64,000 nt of DNA from Protea cynaroides (GCA_028583415.1 CM053268.1:14010055-14074054), one strand, 5' to 3'. Shown: positions 31,717 to 44,799, counted from the first letter of the stretch. The notes: generated by a model not told the origin, from the letters alone. Made by a program: numbers and translations.

Positions 31717-33834
31717 GCAAGAGAAGAGAGAGGAGGCTCTTCTTTTTCTAGACCATAGAGAGAGGAGAAGGTGATAGAGAGAGGAGGACGTGAGTGAGAG
31801 AGAGAAAATGTGAGAGAGGGAGAAAGAAAGAGAGAAGAAAAAAAAAGAAAGAAAAGAGAAGAAGAAAAGAGAGAAAGAGAAAAGAGAGAGAGAGAAGCAG
31901 AAGTGAGGAGAAGGAGGATCACATTCAAAGGGGTTGATACAACCTCAATCATCCTTCATCAATGGTTTTGCTCGATTTGAGCACATGGTTAGTACTCTAA
32001 ACAAATTTAGAGGTCGTTAGAATACTCGAATGCCAATTTTGCTTGAAAAATGTTAATTTCCATGAAATCTCAATCATGAATGCTCTATTACATGCTTGTT
32101 AATGTTAGGATGTCTATGTCTAGCATTTTTCATGAATGATAATTTGTCTAAGCTATTCAATGATGAATTTTTAAATGATATGCAATGATGTTTGATGTTT
32201 TTTACAAATTTCATAAAGTGGTTTTCTGATATGAAAATTCCAGATTTAGGATTCAAACTTAGGACGTACATTATATGTATTTTTCTAAGATTTTGAAGCC
32301 CAAAATTTTATGGGAGTCTCTCTGATATGTTAGAAGACTACCCTAAAAATTTCGTTCCATTTGGATTGGAAAAATATATCAAAATAATTTTTCTTTGATA
32401 TTTCTTTTTTTCTCGGATGTAATGCAATCCTCCATCAGAAAGTCTCTAGACAAGGGTCTTATGGCCATAATAAAAAAATCCACTTAATATGAACTTTTTA
32501 GACATGAATGTTTTCTAAAAAGGCACTAGTTTCATATTTTTTTAATTTTTTTATAGAATTGATATCAAATTTTAAGTGTATAGTGCTATGATTTTAAATC
32601 TGTCATGATGTACTGATTTGCATGATTGAAAAGAATCATTTTTCACAAAGAAAATATATTGTTTTAACTTATTTTTCTTGATGAAGTTTTAGATTAGACA
32701 GTTATCTACATAGGCATATGTCTGTATTTAATTTTATTAATAATATAATTTTATTTGGAATTTATGGTGCAACTAGTCAAAAATCTAGAACAGATTTGAC
32801 CAGTGCACATGTTCGGTCTTAGGGAATATCTTTGACCAGTTTTTGCTTTCTGTTGGGATTCAACTCCTTCATATGAAATATAATATATTAAGTCATCTTT
32901 CTATGAAAAAACGTTGAGCTTGATTTGAGTTTCGGAAGACCTACTTATGGTCATTCTTGTGTAATGTGACAAATCTGAATACAGTTCATAGTTTTGTCCA
33001 TTATCTGAAACCTTGTGTCACAATTTTAACAGTTTTGAGTCCTTAATCTTCCCAAATTTCTTCATAAATTTTTTTTTTCAAAGAACATTGAATATTTGTT
33101 TTTTTGATAATTTTTCACTTTTAAAAAAAATTTCATTGATGTCTCATTCATTATAACATCAATGGTTGTTTAAGTGAATTCTACCATATTTAAATAAACG
33201 GCTATATTTGGAGCATTCATATGATTTATTTGGATTATGCATACCATGTTTGCCACATTTCATGTGTTGCTATTTTTGGTAGAATAGATAAATTTTTATC
33301 ATATTTTAGTAAAATCTTAACAATTACTATTTTTAAATCTTACTATGCTTAGAAAATAGCATATAAGATCTTTCCTTTTTTTGAAAAATTCATGTCATAT
33401 ATGCATTCTATGATTGGTACTTACCATATTGATATATAGATGCATATTAGATCTTACCATATTAGATCTTTCCATGCTTAGATCTTACCATATTAGGTTC
33501 TTGCCTTATTTGCAATTCATGCCATATTAGGGAGATTTTCATAATCTTACTATATGTTGTGATAGTTACCATAAATATCATACATGCCATGCTTAGAATA
33601 TTTTTTTTTTGGTAATAATTTAATTTATGCTGCACCCTAGTTGAACTACCATATTTGTACACCTAGCAAACATATTAGGTGTGGGGACGTGCATTTAGGC
33701 ACCCACATTCTTGGGAAGGGCATAATGGGAATAATAAGAACCTTAATAAAGAAAAAAATGCTTTGTCAAAATTTTCAAAATTTGAGCTCAGGTTGAAAAG
33801 GGTAATTCAGGATGATTTTTCCCCTCAGTAAACC

Positions 33835-34330
33835 CTAAACCTAGAATAGGTTCTAAACCCTAAACCTAGAACAGGTTCTCACATCTAACCTAGAACAGGT
33901 TATTAAGTTCGAACTACGCAGATTCTGATTCCTAGGGCAAACCCTAGGATAAGTAGGCCATTTGGGAGAAACCCAAATTCGGATCCAAACCTTAGTCCAC
34001 TCGGACTATCCATAGATCCACTAGGATATTTACCCCCATTTCGACCAAAATAAGGTTATCCAGCCCGATCTACGTGGATTCTGATTTCTAGGGTAAACCC
34101 TAGGATACGTAGGCTAGTTGGGAGAACCCCAAATTTGGATCCAAATCTTAGTCCACTTGGACTATCTATAGATCCACTAGGATATTTATCCACATTTTGA
34201 CCCAAATAGGGTTATTCACATTCCAACCCAGAATGGGTTATCCATATTTTGACCCAAATAGGGTTATTCTTAGATCCACTAGGACTATCTATCAGTCCAC
34301 ATGGACTATCCAGATCCTAACCCATAGGGT
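33835..34330. repeat. Imperfect duplications of about 165 bases and shorter motifs
   Basis: A stretch with AAACCCTAGGATA, GTAGGC, TTTGGGAGAA, CCACTYGGACTATC and GATCCACTAGGATATTT occurs at about 33905 and again at about 34070. Shorter ACCCAAATAGGGTTATT and ACCCAGAATGGGTTA motifs follow. It lies inside the second solo LTR. Confidence 0.75.
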
Positions 34331-35871
34331 TTCTCATCCATTCAAGCATAAACTTTAACTTAAACAAAGAACTTAATCATGCACAAGCATAAATCACAGT
34401 CATAAACTTTAATCACACTTGAACTACGATGGAGAACTTGATTTTTGGAATAATTCTGTGATACGTAGGCAATCTGATGGATACAGATTCGGTTCAATGA
34501 TATCAAACCACTTGGTTTGGTTCGGTTTAATAGATAGAGTCTAGCATAGGCATTGGAGACCGATTTCGATCGGGCGGTTTGGGTGCCTAACCCCTTCCCA
34601 TAACCATAACCTGACGCTTACCCAATCTCTGATGGACCAAAAATCCAATCTAAGGGTCATGAGTCATTCGAAGTTTTACCTTAGGGTGAGATTTCACATT
34701 TTCCAAGGTCCTAGACCTTAATCTAGGTGGCGACTTCCAAGATTTCCATCTTTGTCCTCACACTCCCAAACCTACTAATTCTCATAGGAGGAGGGAGTTG
34801 GTTTCCCTAAACCCTTCATAAGGGGAGATGTGTGGAATATTGCCAAAAAACTTTGGGATTAGAGTTCCACTCTAAGTCATCTGAAAACCTTTCCTCTATA
34901 TGTGTAACCCCACAAAACTCTAGGAGAAGTTTTAACACATCCATAGAGAGTGAGGGAGAAGGAGGAGAGGGAAAAGGAACCATGCTCGAGGAGAAACCAA
35001 GCAATGGCAACCTCGGATCCTCCTATGACCTATTAGGAATTGCAGGTAATCTTCTTCACCACTTTAATGATGTTTAGATGATCTAAAACCTAGAGTGAGT
35101 TCTTCCCCATAAATGAAAGGAAGCCTTGGTTCACAAGGCTAACACATGAGGTGTACAGCCTTATGGCACAAAAGGATGATAATGCAACCGAAGGGAGACC
35201 ATCAAGCCAACCCCCTTAACTTAATCCTAAAGACCTCCTAGACAACATTGTAACGCATCCGTAAAAGGAATTCACAAGCCCAACAAATGGAAAACCTAAC
35301 CATTAAAGAAGGGTTATAAAATAACCCTAACCTCAAACCTAATCGTCTTCAAGAAGACCATAATGGGGATTGTCCAGAAGGAGGTCCAGTTGCAAATCCC
35401 ACGCAACCGACATGACCAAAGACTTTGCAGTAGGCTATTGGGAATGTTCGATTGCAAGGTACCGATCGTAGACTTGTGCTACCAGACATGCCTCTGGACA
35501 CTCATAGAGACGACCGAGTGTTGTTTGGAGGGAAGTCCAGTTAAAAGCCTGTGCAACCAGATAGTCCAACCGGATAAGCCCATAAATGAATAAAAATGAA
35601 CGCAAGGTAAAGGGTGTTGACACACATCAATACAACATTGTCGCCAAGTTCTGAACATCATCAGTGATTACTAACCATCTATTAAATAGCAACTACATGG
35701 TAACTAATGAACCTAATATTAATGTAGGTATAAGTGTGAGCGAGTTAGAGCAAACCCTCTATTGTGTAGAGGGCACGTAGATCTCACTTACCAGGTGAGG
35801 GATAGTTTGACTTTATTTTACGGAGTGTTTCCAATCACCCTTGCATGTTGATGTTGCATATTGTGTGAATA

Positions 35872-35908
35872 ACATGCCATCCAATATCTGCGATAATTGT
35901 TCATGCAT
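35872..35908 (+). promoter_or_regulatory. Conserved LTR block, element 3 copy
   Basis: ACATGCCATCCAATATCTG, then CGATAATTGTTCATGCAT. It is the same block as in elements X and 4. Confidence 0.5.
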
Positions 35909-36169
35909 ACACATCTCTTTTGATATGAATTGTTTATGGAATCATGATGTCTGTTTAGTCTGTGTGGGATATCAGAATGGAAGGTTATGGGACCGTTCGA
36001 TTGGTTGATCACATGGACACTGCTTTTCTTCCCCAAGTATCCTAGTAGAGTTCTTCAGTGTCTAGTGGGTAGTCTCGAACTAGGCTCTCTACTGGGGTAT
36101 GGCCACAGGTGTGCATTAATTGTCATCTAGGATTGGTTAGAGATATATAACCAATGTTCGTTACCTTGG

Positions 36170-36191
36170 ACAGTAGGGGGTTAGGTACTGG
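36170..36191 (+). other. Conserved LTR hairpin, element 3 copy
   Basis: ACAGTA, a 10-nt loop (GGGGGTTAGG) and TACTGG. Five of six pairs are kept; the outermost C-G has become A-G. It is preceded by the shared GGATTGGTTAG motif. Confidence 0.5.
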
Positions 36192-36511
36192 TGTTGGATT
36201 GGTGCGGGGATGGTGACCTAGTGGTGTTTGTTGGAGCATCTCCAACTAAGGCTGTCACGTATCGAGCCTATGACTAGGAAGACGTGTAGTTGTGGTAGGG
36301 TCTGCTGGGCAGGACTGTTGGCTACCCACACACTTTTGCACATGAAAAGTTGGGCGAGCTTTAGGATGTAGTTGACTTCTTCCATAGTGTGTAGCAAACA
36401 TTATACTTGACCAAATCTTGAATGCTATCTCATGCATTTTTGCTTGTTCGCATGTGTCTCTCACTGAGCTCGAGTTGTGGCGCTCCCCCCATGATCGTCT
36501 TCCTTTTTTTA

Positions 36512-36649
36512 GTTGATGATGTATGTACTATTATTGAGGACTTTGTCAACGCTCCAGTGATCTCCAATCTTGCCCACTTGGAGACTCAGGTAGCTGAAGA
36601 TGAAAGACATGGTGAACTATGCGAGTGTGACGATTGCGTCTTCGGCTAG
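36512..36649 (+). CDS. LTR-embedded CxCxxC micro-ORF, element 3
   Basis: It follows CCTTTTTTTAG, an acceptor-like tract. It reads V-D-D-V near the start, F-V-N-A-P (compare Y-M-N-A-P in element 4), an acidic middle, then C-E-C-D-D-C-V-F-G and TAG. The reading frame is intact although the element's PBS, antisense ORF and gag are damaged. Confidence 0.5.
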   Translation, partial: VDDVCTIIEDFVNAPVISNLAHLETQVAEDERHGELCECDDCVFG

Positions 36650-37000
36650 ACGGAGTGTTGTTAATCTCCATAGTCATGCTAACTTATTTTAATTTTCAGT
36701 CTAGAATTACTAGGTTTATAAACTGATGGTTGTGGATATTTGATGGGATTTATTTACTCGTTATGTCTTAATGCAATGGTTTGAACAAGGTTGTTATTAT
36801 TTTATTTATCATTAGATATACTCAGTTTCACTTAATAAAGTCTTCCCCTACATTATTTACACTGATTTGTTGTTTGTTGTTTGGGAAGTGGTGTTTGGTT
36901 GTGATGAGCATGGTTTTTCACTTTTTGGGGAAAGTTGAGCCAGTTTATTGATGGTTCAACCACATCTCTAGTTAGACCAAAAAATCAGGGTGTAAAAAGT

Positions 37001-37012
37001 TAGTATCAGAGA
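37001..37012 (+). other. Decayed tRNA-Met primer binding site, element 3
   Basis: TAGTATCAGAGA aligns with the intact site TGGTATCAGAGC of element 4, with the same 3-base spacer to the LTR end. Two changes (G to A and C to A) are consistent with age. Confidence 0.65.
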
Positions 37013-38177
37013 TGAAAAGCTTTGCTATCACACCAACCCGCCCAAGTGCATAACCACTGGTCCAATGAAACTAAGACTATGGAACTATAAGTCTTAATAA
37101 GAACAAAGATGACTAAAGAACATTACCTTGGATAGGTATGAAACCTGGAAGAGCATAAACTATATTGTACTAAAAAATGAAATCAAAGGTAAATGCATAA
37201 AATGTCATAAAAAGTAAGAAATAAAATTGTATTATAGCAAATGATCTAACAGAAGATATGATCCGCAAGCCGGACCATTACCAAAGTGAAAATTTCAAGA
37301 TATCATGAAAAGAGAAAGCTACTATGGGGCAGGGTGTGGTGGAGATTATCGGGATGAAGCCGAACCATCTGATTCAACAGCAGCAATGATGCTTGCTCCC
37401 ACGAGTGCCCTTTTATGCTGCCTCAACTCCTTCTAAAGAGCAGTCGTCCTGGCCAACGTAGCGAACTGTACATGCTGGAGGCGCTGCAACTAAAACTCTA
37501 TCGATTGGGAATATTGACGATAATCTTCTTGGAAGTCTCAAAACTCTACCTTCATCTCCCCTATCTATGAGCTCAAGGTGTCAAGCGTAATAGGGGCATG
37601 GGAGGGTCTGCATCAAAACCACCACCAGTAGTCGGTGGGACCTTTGTCTCCATCTCGACAGGATCCTCATGTCTCTCTCTAGCATCCACTGCTGTCCCAG
37701 CCCGAGCAGCTGTTGTACCTCTGGGTGGGGGTATAGCTTTCAACTCCTCATCTGACAAAACTACAACTTGCAGTCTCATCTTCCCAATCGCTATCCAATC
37801 AAAATTAGATGACACCGTCTCATCAAAGGAAAAATCATCAGAAAGATCTATGCCAAGACATGCAAACAGATGTGTCAATAATTTTTCGTAGGAAAAATTT
37901 CGTGCCTAATTGCACCCTGTCGCCACGATCATCTGTGCATCAAGACATAAGGCAAGCACACCTGCTGACATGTCAAGACGCAGTAAGTGAGGTACTGACC
38001 AAATGATGAAACCTTATTGTAGTGACCACCTTGAGGGAGAATGTTATGCTGGATGATCTGATTGTAAACACAAGGTATGGGATGATAGTTGATTGTCTTG
38101 TGCTATGAGAGCCCCTTCCCAGGTAAGGGAATGAATCATTGGTCAGCATTAAAAATACTTATGCAAACATGAAAAAC

Positions 38178-38179
<2 letters not shown>

Positions 38180-38232
<53 letters not shown>
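38180..38232. repeat. (AT)n microsatellite
   Basis: About 26 AT units near the left edge of the LTR-like insertion. Confidence 0.95.
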
Positions 38233-38237
<5 letters not shown>

Positions 38238-38984
38238 CATATACCAAATACCTTAACCATACTTGTCCTTTACATATTAACAACGAAAGTCATACATACT
38301 CATAACACAACACCTGGTGGCTGAAAATTAAATCTTTTACAAAACTTTACTAATTAAATTACATGCATAATAAAATCTCACAATTAGACATTCAACAGCG
38401 TGCCAAAAGGGTAATCAACTCCCTAATTAGGCTTTCATCTGCCATCCATCTCCTTTTCTTTACTAACTATTAACAACTGTAAAACATGTGAATCAACTGG
38501 GGTGAACCTATGCTCAGTGAATGATTAATCCACCTAGTAGGGATACAAGCAACATGCACAAATAGAAAATATATAGATAAAACATGAACTTTAACTTATT
38601 CTTGCATTTCTGTAGTGATACCAATAAATTTCCTTGTCATTAGTTTTACAATCTCATCATGTTCCTAGTTGATGTTCTTGTTAAATTGCGTTCCTAATCT
38701 TAATTACTGTCTTTTCTTGACTTGCTATTAGTTCCTTGTTTATTATTTTCTTATGTCATGTTCTTTGTATTTATCACTTTGACTTACTTGTGCTACTATT
38801 TTACTTGCAATTACTTGTATACACTTGACTTGATTACTTGCTAATGTATTTGGACTTGTATTACTGTTATACTTGTAGTCTCCTATTTTCTTTCTTGACT
38901 TGTCTACTTGCTATCATGTTTGGACTTGTTTTACTATTATACTTGTGATTTCTGTATACTTACGTGCCTACTCTACTTGCTAAC

Positions 38985-39440
38985 ATGTTTGGACTCAACG
39001 GATGCTTCCGTTTCTTGTCAACTTGTTACCATGCTTTGACTCAACAGCTGCTCCTGTTATCTTGTTAACTTGTTATCATGCTTTGACTCAACGGATGCTC
39101 CCATTTATTGTTAACTTGTTAATTTGCTTTAACTCAACGGATGCTCCCATTTATTATCAACTTGTAAATCTACTTTGATTCAATGGATACTCCCTTTTAT
39201 TGTCAACTTGTTAATCTGCTTTGACTCAACGGATGCTTCCATTTATTGTCACCTGTGTGACATTTCTGAGACTCAGTGAATGCTCTTGTCCATCTGTAAC
39301 TTGTATAGATTCAACGGATGCTTTCGTTTCTTGTCAACATGCTTCTCATGCTTGAGACTCAGCGGATGCTCCTGCTTCTTGTTTACCTGACACTTGTAAA
39401 GACTCAACGGATGCTTCCGTTTCTTGTCAACATGACCATG
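38985..39440. repeat. Minisatellite, 45-48 base unit, about 10 copies
   Basis: Each unit contains GACTCAACGGATGCTYCC followed by TTGTCAACTTGTT or a variant. Units begin near 38993, 39038, 39083, 39130, 39176, 39223, 39269, 39307, 39355 and 39400. The ACTCAACGGATGCT core is the best kept part. T-rich degenerate forms extend to the left (about 38650). Confidence 0.88.
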
Positions 39441-42400
39441 ATACTCGTACTCACCCTAGACTAGTTTCTAGGATTTTTCTTTATATGTAAACATGTGCTT
39501 GTGTCTTGTTGTCCATACTTGTGTTACCTTGTCTATGTAAGTACATTATTTTCTGTTTTCCATCTTCCTTGTCAATCTTGTATCCCTTGTGTATCACTAC
39601 ATGATTAATACTTTCTACATGATCTTGCTGTATTTTGCTTGTATTCTATTACACATTTGTTAATGAACTTGCTTAACATTGTTTTAGACTTGTTCTTTTA
39701 TAATCACTTGTCATTGAGGAATAACTAAACATACATAAATATCCTTTAAGTAATTTGGCCATGAAAGTAATTACTGACATATAAAATCAAAATGTAATGC
39801 ATGTTGTCCACTCATTACAACATCAACCATAATAGGTTTTGCTTGCTTTAAAACTTCATAAAACCATTCTAATCAACATAGAACATGTATATATTATGTA
39901 AAAATTATCTGTAAAAGAATTTTCAACTATGGAATTCCTTGCACTTCAACACAAGTCATCGTATTTAACATAACTTGCACTTTTAAAACTAGTAATAGTA
40001 CATGCCTCTTAATTCCCATAACAATATTGCTATAGCATACATTTACCTTCAGAACAGCATATGCATCAACCATGGCATCCATACATGCACACTAATGTAT
40101 ATATATCCATACTAGTCTATTACAAGAGGCTAACCACTCACCTTGAATGCTTAGAAAATATTTTAATGCCTCTTGAACCTTAGTTAAACAGAAAAATACA
40201 GCAATATGCAGGTTAATCAATTCGGGATTGGCTCAACTAGGGGATCATCATCAACCTCAAGACATTCATTTTCTATTACCTGCAACTCTCCATAAGCATA
40301 TTCTAAACATTTTTACACCTTTTAGCCCATTCAAAGGTCATTCTACACATCTTTTATCTAGTCATTTCCATTCTTAATCTATATTCATATGCAAATAAAA
40401 ATTTCTGCAACTATGATTCTACTTGAGCTTCTTATCTAACAACAAAACATAAATGACTCAAAAATCATATTACTGTTAAAGACAACATCATCTCATAATT
40501 TGATCATAGAAACTTTGCCCCAAATTAATTTCATGCAATAACCTTCCAAACCAATTTCCCACAAGAAGAACATGATCATCTTCTTCCTCTTGAAACATGA
40601 TCAAATCTGAACTCACATTACAACAATGATTAACTCAACATGCAAATCAGTTAATCACATCACCAAAATGTTAACAACTTACCTCCAATTACTTGAAGAT
40701 CCTTCAAGTTCTGGTCTCCCAAAAATTTCTTCTTTGCTGAAACTGAACTCACCAAAACACCCCAAGGTTTCAGCACTATGCCCTCTTTCAACCATTTCTG
40801 CACATTCTTGGCATAACTCCTCTCTCATACAGCAACTCTTCTTCAAAAATTTTCCTCAATGGATCAGCAAACTTCCCATTTACCATTCTTCAAATGATAG
40901 AGCTACAAAACCTCCCAAGAATACATCCTCTTCTTGCCAATGAATTCTCAAATGAGTAAAAAGTCTAAAAGGGTTTTAGACTTGATTTTATAATTTCTAT
41001 ATTATTTCTTTTTCTTAAATGATCCATTAGTGAAAAACCCATTATACCCCTATATCACATCTAATGCATGAGTTTTAAGCCCATACTTAAGGGTATCCTT
41101 AAAAAGTAAAATTCCTTTATTAACCTTTCAATTTTCCATTCCAAAGACATGCATTGAGTTACTTTTCATAAATCATGGTACCTTTTAATTTAGGAACCAA
41201 AAATAGCCTTGACAAAAATCTAATATTACAACATGCCATTTTCCATCTCCCTTTCTATCCTTCATCAACTCCCTATATTACATATGTATCATTAATAATA
41301 AAATAATCCCTTAAAGATAAATTCCACCAATAGTGGTCCGCCAAGTCATCAAATATTCTTACTCATCTTTTCCACTAGCTAAAAACCACATAACTTGCCA
41401 CTTCATATGCCATGTGGTTGCCATATCACCCTTCATAACCTCTCCATATTTCCATAACAATAGTTGGTTGCTACCTCATCAATTGGGCCCTACTCTTTGT
41501 TGGTCTACAAAATAACCTCTAAAATGCCTCTCATGAGACTTGAACACTAGGCCTCATACAATACAACCTTGAGACTAAAAGTATAACCACTAGTCTACAA
41601 GTTCACGACATAGTTCTCACAACCAAAATCTTTACATTCTTCCAAGCCTTTCATTTACTAAGTAATATAAAGCAACTACGTCTAGGCCTAGCCAATCACA
41701 AATACACATATACTTAGACATAATCTTATAAGATTCCATTCATCACATGAATTAAAAGCATCAACCTATAATAATAAATACTTAGTAACATAAAATATAC
41801 CATAGGAAGCTCTAGCGAAAATTATAGGAATACCCCTAACATCACATATTCAACCTAATTCACCTATCAAAATGAGGATACAGATTAGCATAACACCTTA
41901 GCTGGGCTGGGATGTTACTTGTGCACTGTCCTAGGCTTCAAAAGGAGGTTCCATATCTGTTAACCCTGTCCCTCTATTAGAAAATGTCTATCCACTGAAC
42001 ACTACCTCTCCAGCCATGGGTATACCGAGCAAACCAGCCAACTGTTCTATGTTGAAAGAAATATCGACTCTTTTCAACCTATTGATAATGCCTAGATCCC
42101 TCACCGAATCATAGTCCCCCAAGGCTACTTCAACTCGAAGGTTGCAGTAAAATAGACGAATCAGCTCAGGCCTAGTCACAACCTTGGAATTGCAAAATGG
42201 GAGACCACCTAACCACTTCAAAAGCTGCCCGTACATTGAAGTGCTCCAACTCAAGTTTACAAATATACCTGTCACACCCCAATTCTAGACTAACCAGAAT
42301 GGTGTGATGAACCGTCAATAAACCAATGGTTCTCGTATAGGCTATGCCAACCATGTTAAACCAAAACACATTCTACATTAATCAGAGATAATAAAGTAAA

Positions 42401-42539
42401 TAGCAGAAGTCTTATTAATAATGAATTGAGGTCTAATCATGATAAATAATTAATATTTTAGTTATCTCCAAGTAACCAAAACATAATTTAATACATATTA
42501 CAAATATTATTACAAATATCCAAATACGAAAGTTAAACA

Positions 42540-42676
42540 CTAAGCGCATCCATAGTTGAAACACTCACGTAATGAATCATAATAGTCCTCCACAGCTTGC
42601 TCATCCATAGCCGCCACCTGTTCATATGTTGGCATGTCGATATAATCTTCAACCGTAATACCTGCAACATCAGAAA
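42540..42676 (-). CDS. LTR-embedded micro-ORF, altered cysteine end
   Basis: It follows TTCTTTTTAG on the minus strand. It reads D-V-A-G-I-T-V-E-D-Y-I-D-M-P-T-Y, close to element 4 (A-G-Y-T-V-D-D-Y-M-N-A-P-T-Y), and stays open to a TAG at 42540-42542. The end reads R-E-C-F-N-Y-G-C-A, so the CxCxxC spacing is lost while two cysteines remain. Confidence 0.4.
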
Positions 42677-42966
42677 CTAAAAAGAATTTCGTGCACGAGG
42701 GTCAGCTCTCCAACTTGAGCTCAATGAGTGAACAAAATAATGCAACAAACATATGCATGCATTCAATTCATATCTTTGGTCTGGTTTATAAGTTTACAAT
42801 GTGCTATAGAAAGGTTTGGTGGCCACCGCACCTCTATACACGAGTGTGTGAATCCGTCAAATGGATCAAACACCATTGTCATCCCACATGCACCCACCAT
42901 GGAATAGAGATAGAGCTAAAGTGTCTAGATTAAACACCGCCAATACTTCCCCTGATGCCCTACCTA

Positions 42967-42988
42967 TACCAACACGTAAGCCTTTACT
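42967..42988 (-). other. Conserved LTR hairpin, solo LTR copy
   Basis: On the minus strand CCAGTA, a 10-nt loop (AAGGCTTACG) and TGTTGG. Pairing is kept through two G-T wobbles. Confidence 0.45.
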
Positions 42989-44264
42989 GGCTAGGGCTTG
43001 CAAACTTGGCTCACAACTAATCAATCCTAATGCCAAATAGTGTATCCAAAGCCTCACCCAAGCATCCCTCAATATGTCCATAGAGATAAAACTAAGGCCC
43101 CCCGATAGAGTCAGAGACCACACGGTCCGAGACCACCTCCCCTGATGCCCTACGACGTAATAGTTCTGCTAAGGTAATGGCGATACGACGATGTCAGTGG
43201 GTAAGACTTGAGTACAAATAAAGCTAGAGTCTGGTGACGAGGTTAAAGACCACCATCCCACGTCCTCCCCCTGATACTCCACTCGCATCCAATGCACCAA
43301 CTACACACAAACATTCACATGCCTATTTCCTAGCATCGTCATCATCATCATGTTATAAATAAATGAAATTAAATATGCATGAACAGTAATAACAGAAATA
43401 TTGGATGACATGTGAGATGCACATTACAAGAATATAAGCATAGAATCAATCATGGCATTGGACTCAATAAAAATAAACAGTTTTTTATTAATCAATTAGT
43501 TCAGGTCTTATCCCCTCACCTTTGATCGATGTTTGTTCCTCCCCTTGTTCCTCTTCCAAGATTTTGAAGTCACTTTGAATCTATTATGAACCTAAATAAT
43601 TAATGTATGTAAGTTAGGGTTCAAGTTTACCAAGTTACAATAGTCAAAAACCTTGTTTGGTCTTAAAATATGCTTATTGTTTTCCTATGGTCGATGCTAT
43701 GGTAGTAATATATGCCACCGTAAGACCTACAATCGATACCCTATGGTCGCATTACATGCAACTGTAGCTGGGACCGTATGTTTCTTGAATTCTTCCCAAA
43801 TGGTTGTGGTCGATACTTTCTCATCCTATGGTCGACCATAGCTGCGACCGTACGTAGTTTGGTTGATTTTTACTTTTTACATGAGTTCCTCCTCTTGGAT
43901 CATCAATGGAGTCCTTCCTAATGATCATTCTAAGGCCAATATTTTTAGTTTATCCCACATCCATTAACCCTAACCTATTCTCTATGGTTTTGCTTAGAAA
44001 TTCCATTACCAAAATCGTTACATTAGATTCAACACATCAATTTGATGGAAGGGAACCTATCCTATCTAATCTATCCTACAGAGTCAAGTCCATACCTTAA
44101 GCTTGTTGTAGAGATAGAATTCTCCTCTGCAAAACTTTTCCCAAAGCTTTCCTCTCATCTTCTTTTCCAAATCTCCTTCTCCTTCTCTTCTTCTCTCTCT
44201 TTCTCTCTTAGGTTTAGGGTTTAATTTGGGTTCTAAAAGAGTGAAAGAGGCTATGGAACGTCCC

Positions 44265-44272
44265 TTATATAG
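44265..44272 (-). promoter_or_regulatory. TATA box of Tekay-like solo LTR
   Basis: The minus strand reads CTATATAAGGG about 390 bases into the LTR. The related LTR O has CTATAAATAG at 57446-57455 (minus) at a similar place. Confidence 0.5.
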
Positions 44273-44799
44273 AGGGAAAATCTTCATATAGAGTCCTCCT
44301 CAAATTAGGAAGGTTTCCTAAACACGGAGTTGGTTCTGGGTTCCTACGGTCGCATAAGCTGTCGATCGTACCACCAAAACATATGACCATAGGTCACATG
44401 GTCTCACTACGGTCGACCATAGGTGTGACTGTAGCCCCCAAACATGCCACCATAGGTCCAAAATTCACTGGTTTTTAATTTTGACTGTTTGCTTCCATAC
44501 AAACTTAACCAGTTAATCACAACAACTAAATTTGACTTGTGACTTACCTCATCTAGTGGTTTCTTCATATAATTGGTTCAGTTGAGCCGATTATGATGGG
44601 AAGACCGGTCACAACATGAGAACGTAAGGTTAGACCGGGTTCGTGGCGTGCAAGTCTTACAATACCGGCCTCCACTTATTTTTCTTGAACCATGGGAATG
44701 ACTCCTGGACCTTTAATAAATGAAAGCAGTAATCGTCTAATGACACAGGATTCCCCTTACCACAATTTGGAGTCTCTCACCTTGGCATCATCTATCCTG

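Larger units (their letters stand above)
30397..34762 (+). mobile_element. Second Tat/Ogre-type solo LTR (4.4 kb)
   Basis: It begins TGTAAGCACCCCATTTTTACC-like (30397) and ends TTTGTCCTCACA (34762), with flanks CTCAC (30392-30396) and CTCCC (34763-34767), a 5-base duplication with one mismatch. It shares most landmarks with the solo LTR at 22139-27066 but carries different internal repeats. A clear TATA box lies at 31706. There is no coding region. Confidence 0.75.
30207..36997 (+). repeat. 5' LTR of element 3, split by a solo LTR
   Basis: The LTR consists of 34763-36997 and probably 30207-30396, separated by the solo LTR at 30397-34762. The end reads GGGTGTAAAA, aligned base for base with GGGTGTGACA of element 4, and is followed by a decayed PBS. 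Inside are TGTCCAG- and CTCTGGACA-like microrepeats (35370-35580), the conserved block (35872), the hairpin (36170) and the micro-ORF (36512). The 5' edge is uncertain because the end of the X LTR directly adjoins 30207. Confidence 0.6.
38110..41920 (-). mobile_element. LTR-like insertion in antisense ORF of element 3
   Basis: This 3.8 kb block separates the C-terminal and middle pieces of the antisense ORF. Its right end GGGATGTTAC is the reverse of a common plant LTR start (GTAACATCCC), and a TATA-like TATAAAATC lies on the minus strand near 40990. It has no coding domain. I could not fix both ends or a target duplication, so solo LTR is the likely but unproven reading. It contains an (AT)n tract and a 46-base minisatellite. 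Confidence 0.5.
42270..44661 (-). mobile_element. Tekay-like solo LTR (2.4 kb) in antisense ORF of element 3
   Basis: On the minus strand it starts TGTAAGACTTGCAC (44661) and ends TTGGGGTGTGACA (42270), flanked by a perfect 5-base duplication ATACC (42265-42269 and 44662-44666). Inside are GGTCGAC/ACCATAG microrepeats (43670-43860 and 44340-44460), a TATA box at 44265-44272 (minus), the conserved block (43375-43413), the hairpin (42967) and the micro-ORF (42540). It arose by recombination between the LTRs of a full element. Confidence 0.9.
37573..44791 (-). pseudogene. Antisense ORF of element 3, split into three pieces
   Basis: The N-terminal piece is 44791-44662 (ATG at 44791 after an acceptor CGCAG + 5 nt; S-F-P-W-F-K). 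The middle piece is 42269-41930 (V-R-A-A-F-E in one frame, L-L-G-I-P in another). The C-terminal piece is about 38110-37573 (I-I-Q-H-N-I-L-P-Q-G-G-H, T-Y-C-V-L, then L-S-D-E-E-L). These match the element 4 ORF (51966-52970) in order. A solo LTR (42270-44661) and an LTR-like insertion (about 38110-41920) separate the pieces. Stops and frameshifts are present. It lies between PBS and gag, antisense to them. Function unknown. Confidence 0.75.

Noticed and set aside
31395..31720. ORFs with Ile-Tyr repeats on both strands
   Set aside because: They are produced by the (AT)n tract and purine-rich flanks.
40626..40943. 105-codon Ser-rich ORF on the + strand
   Set aside because: It lies antisense to the apparent LTR transcription direction, has low complexity and no recognisable domain.
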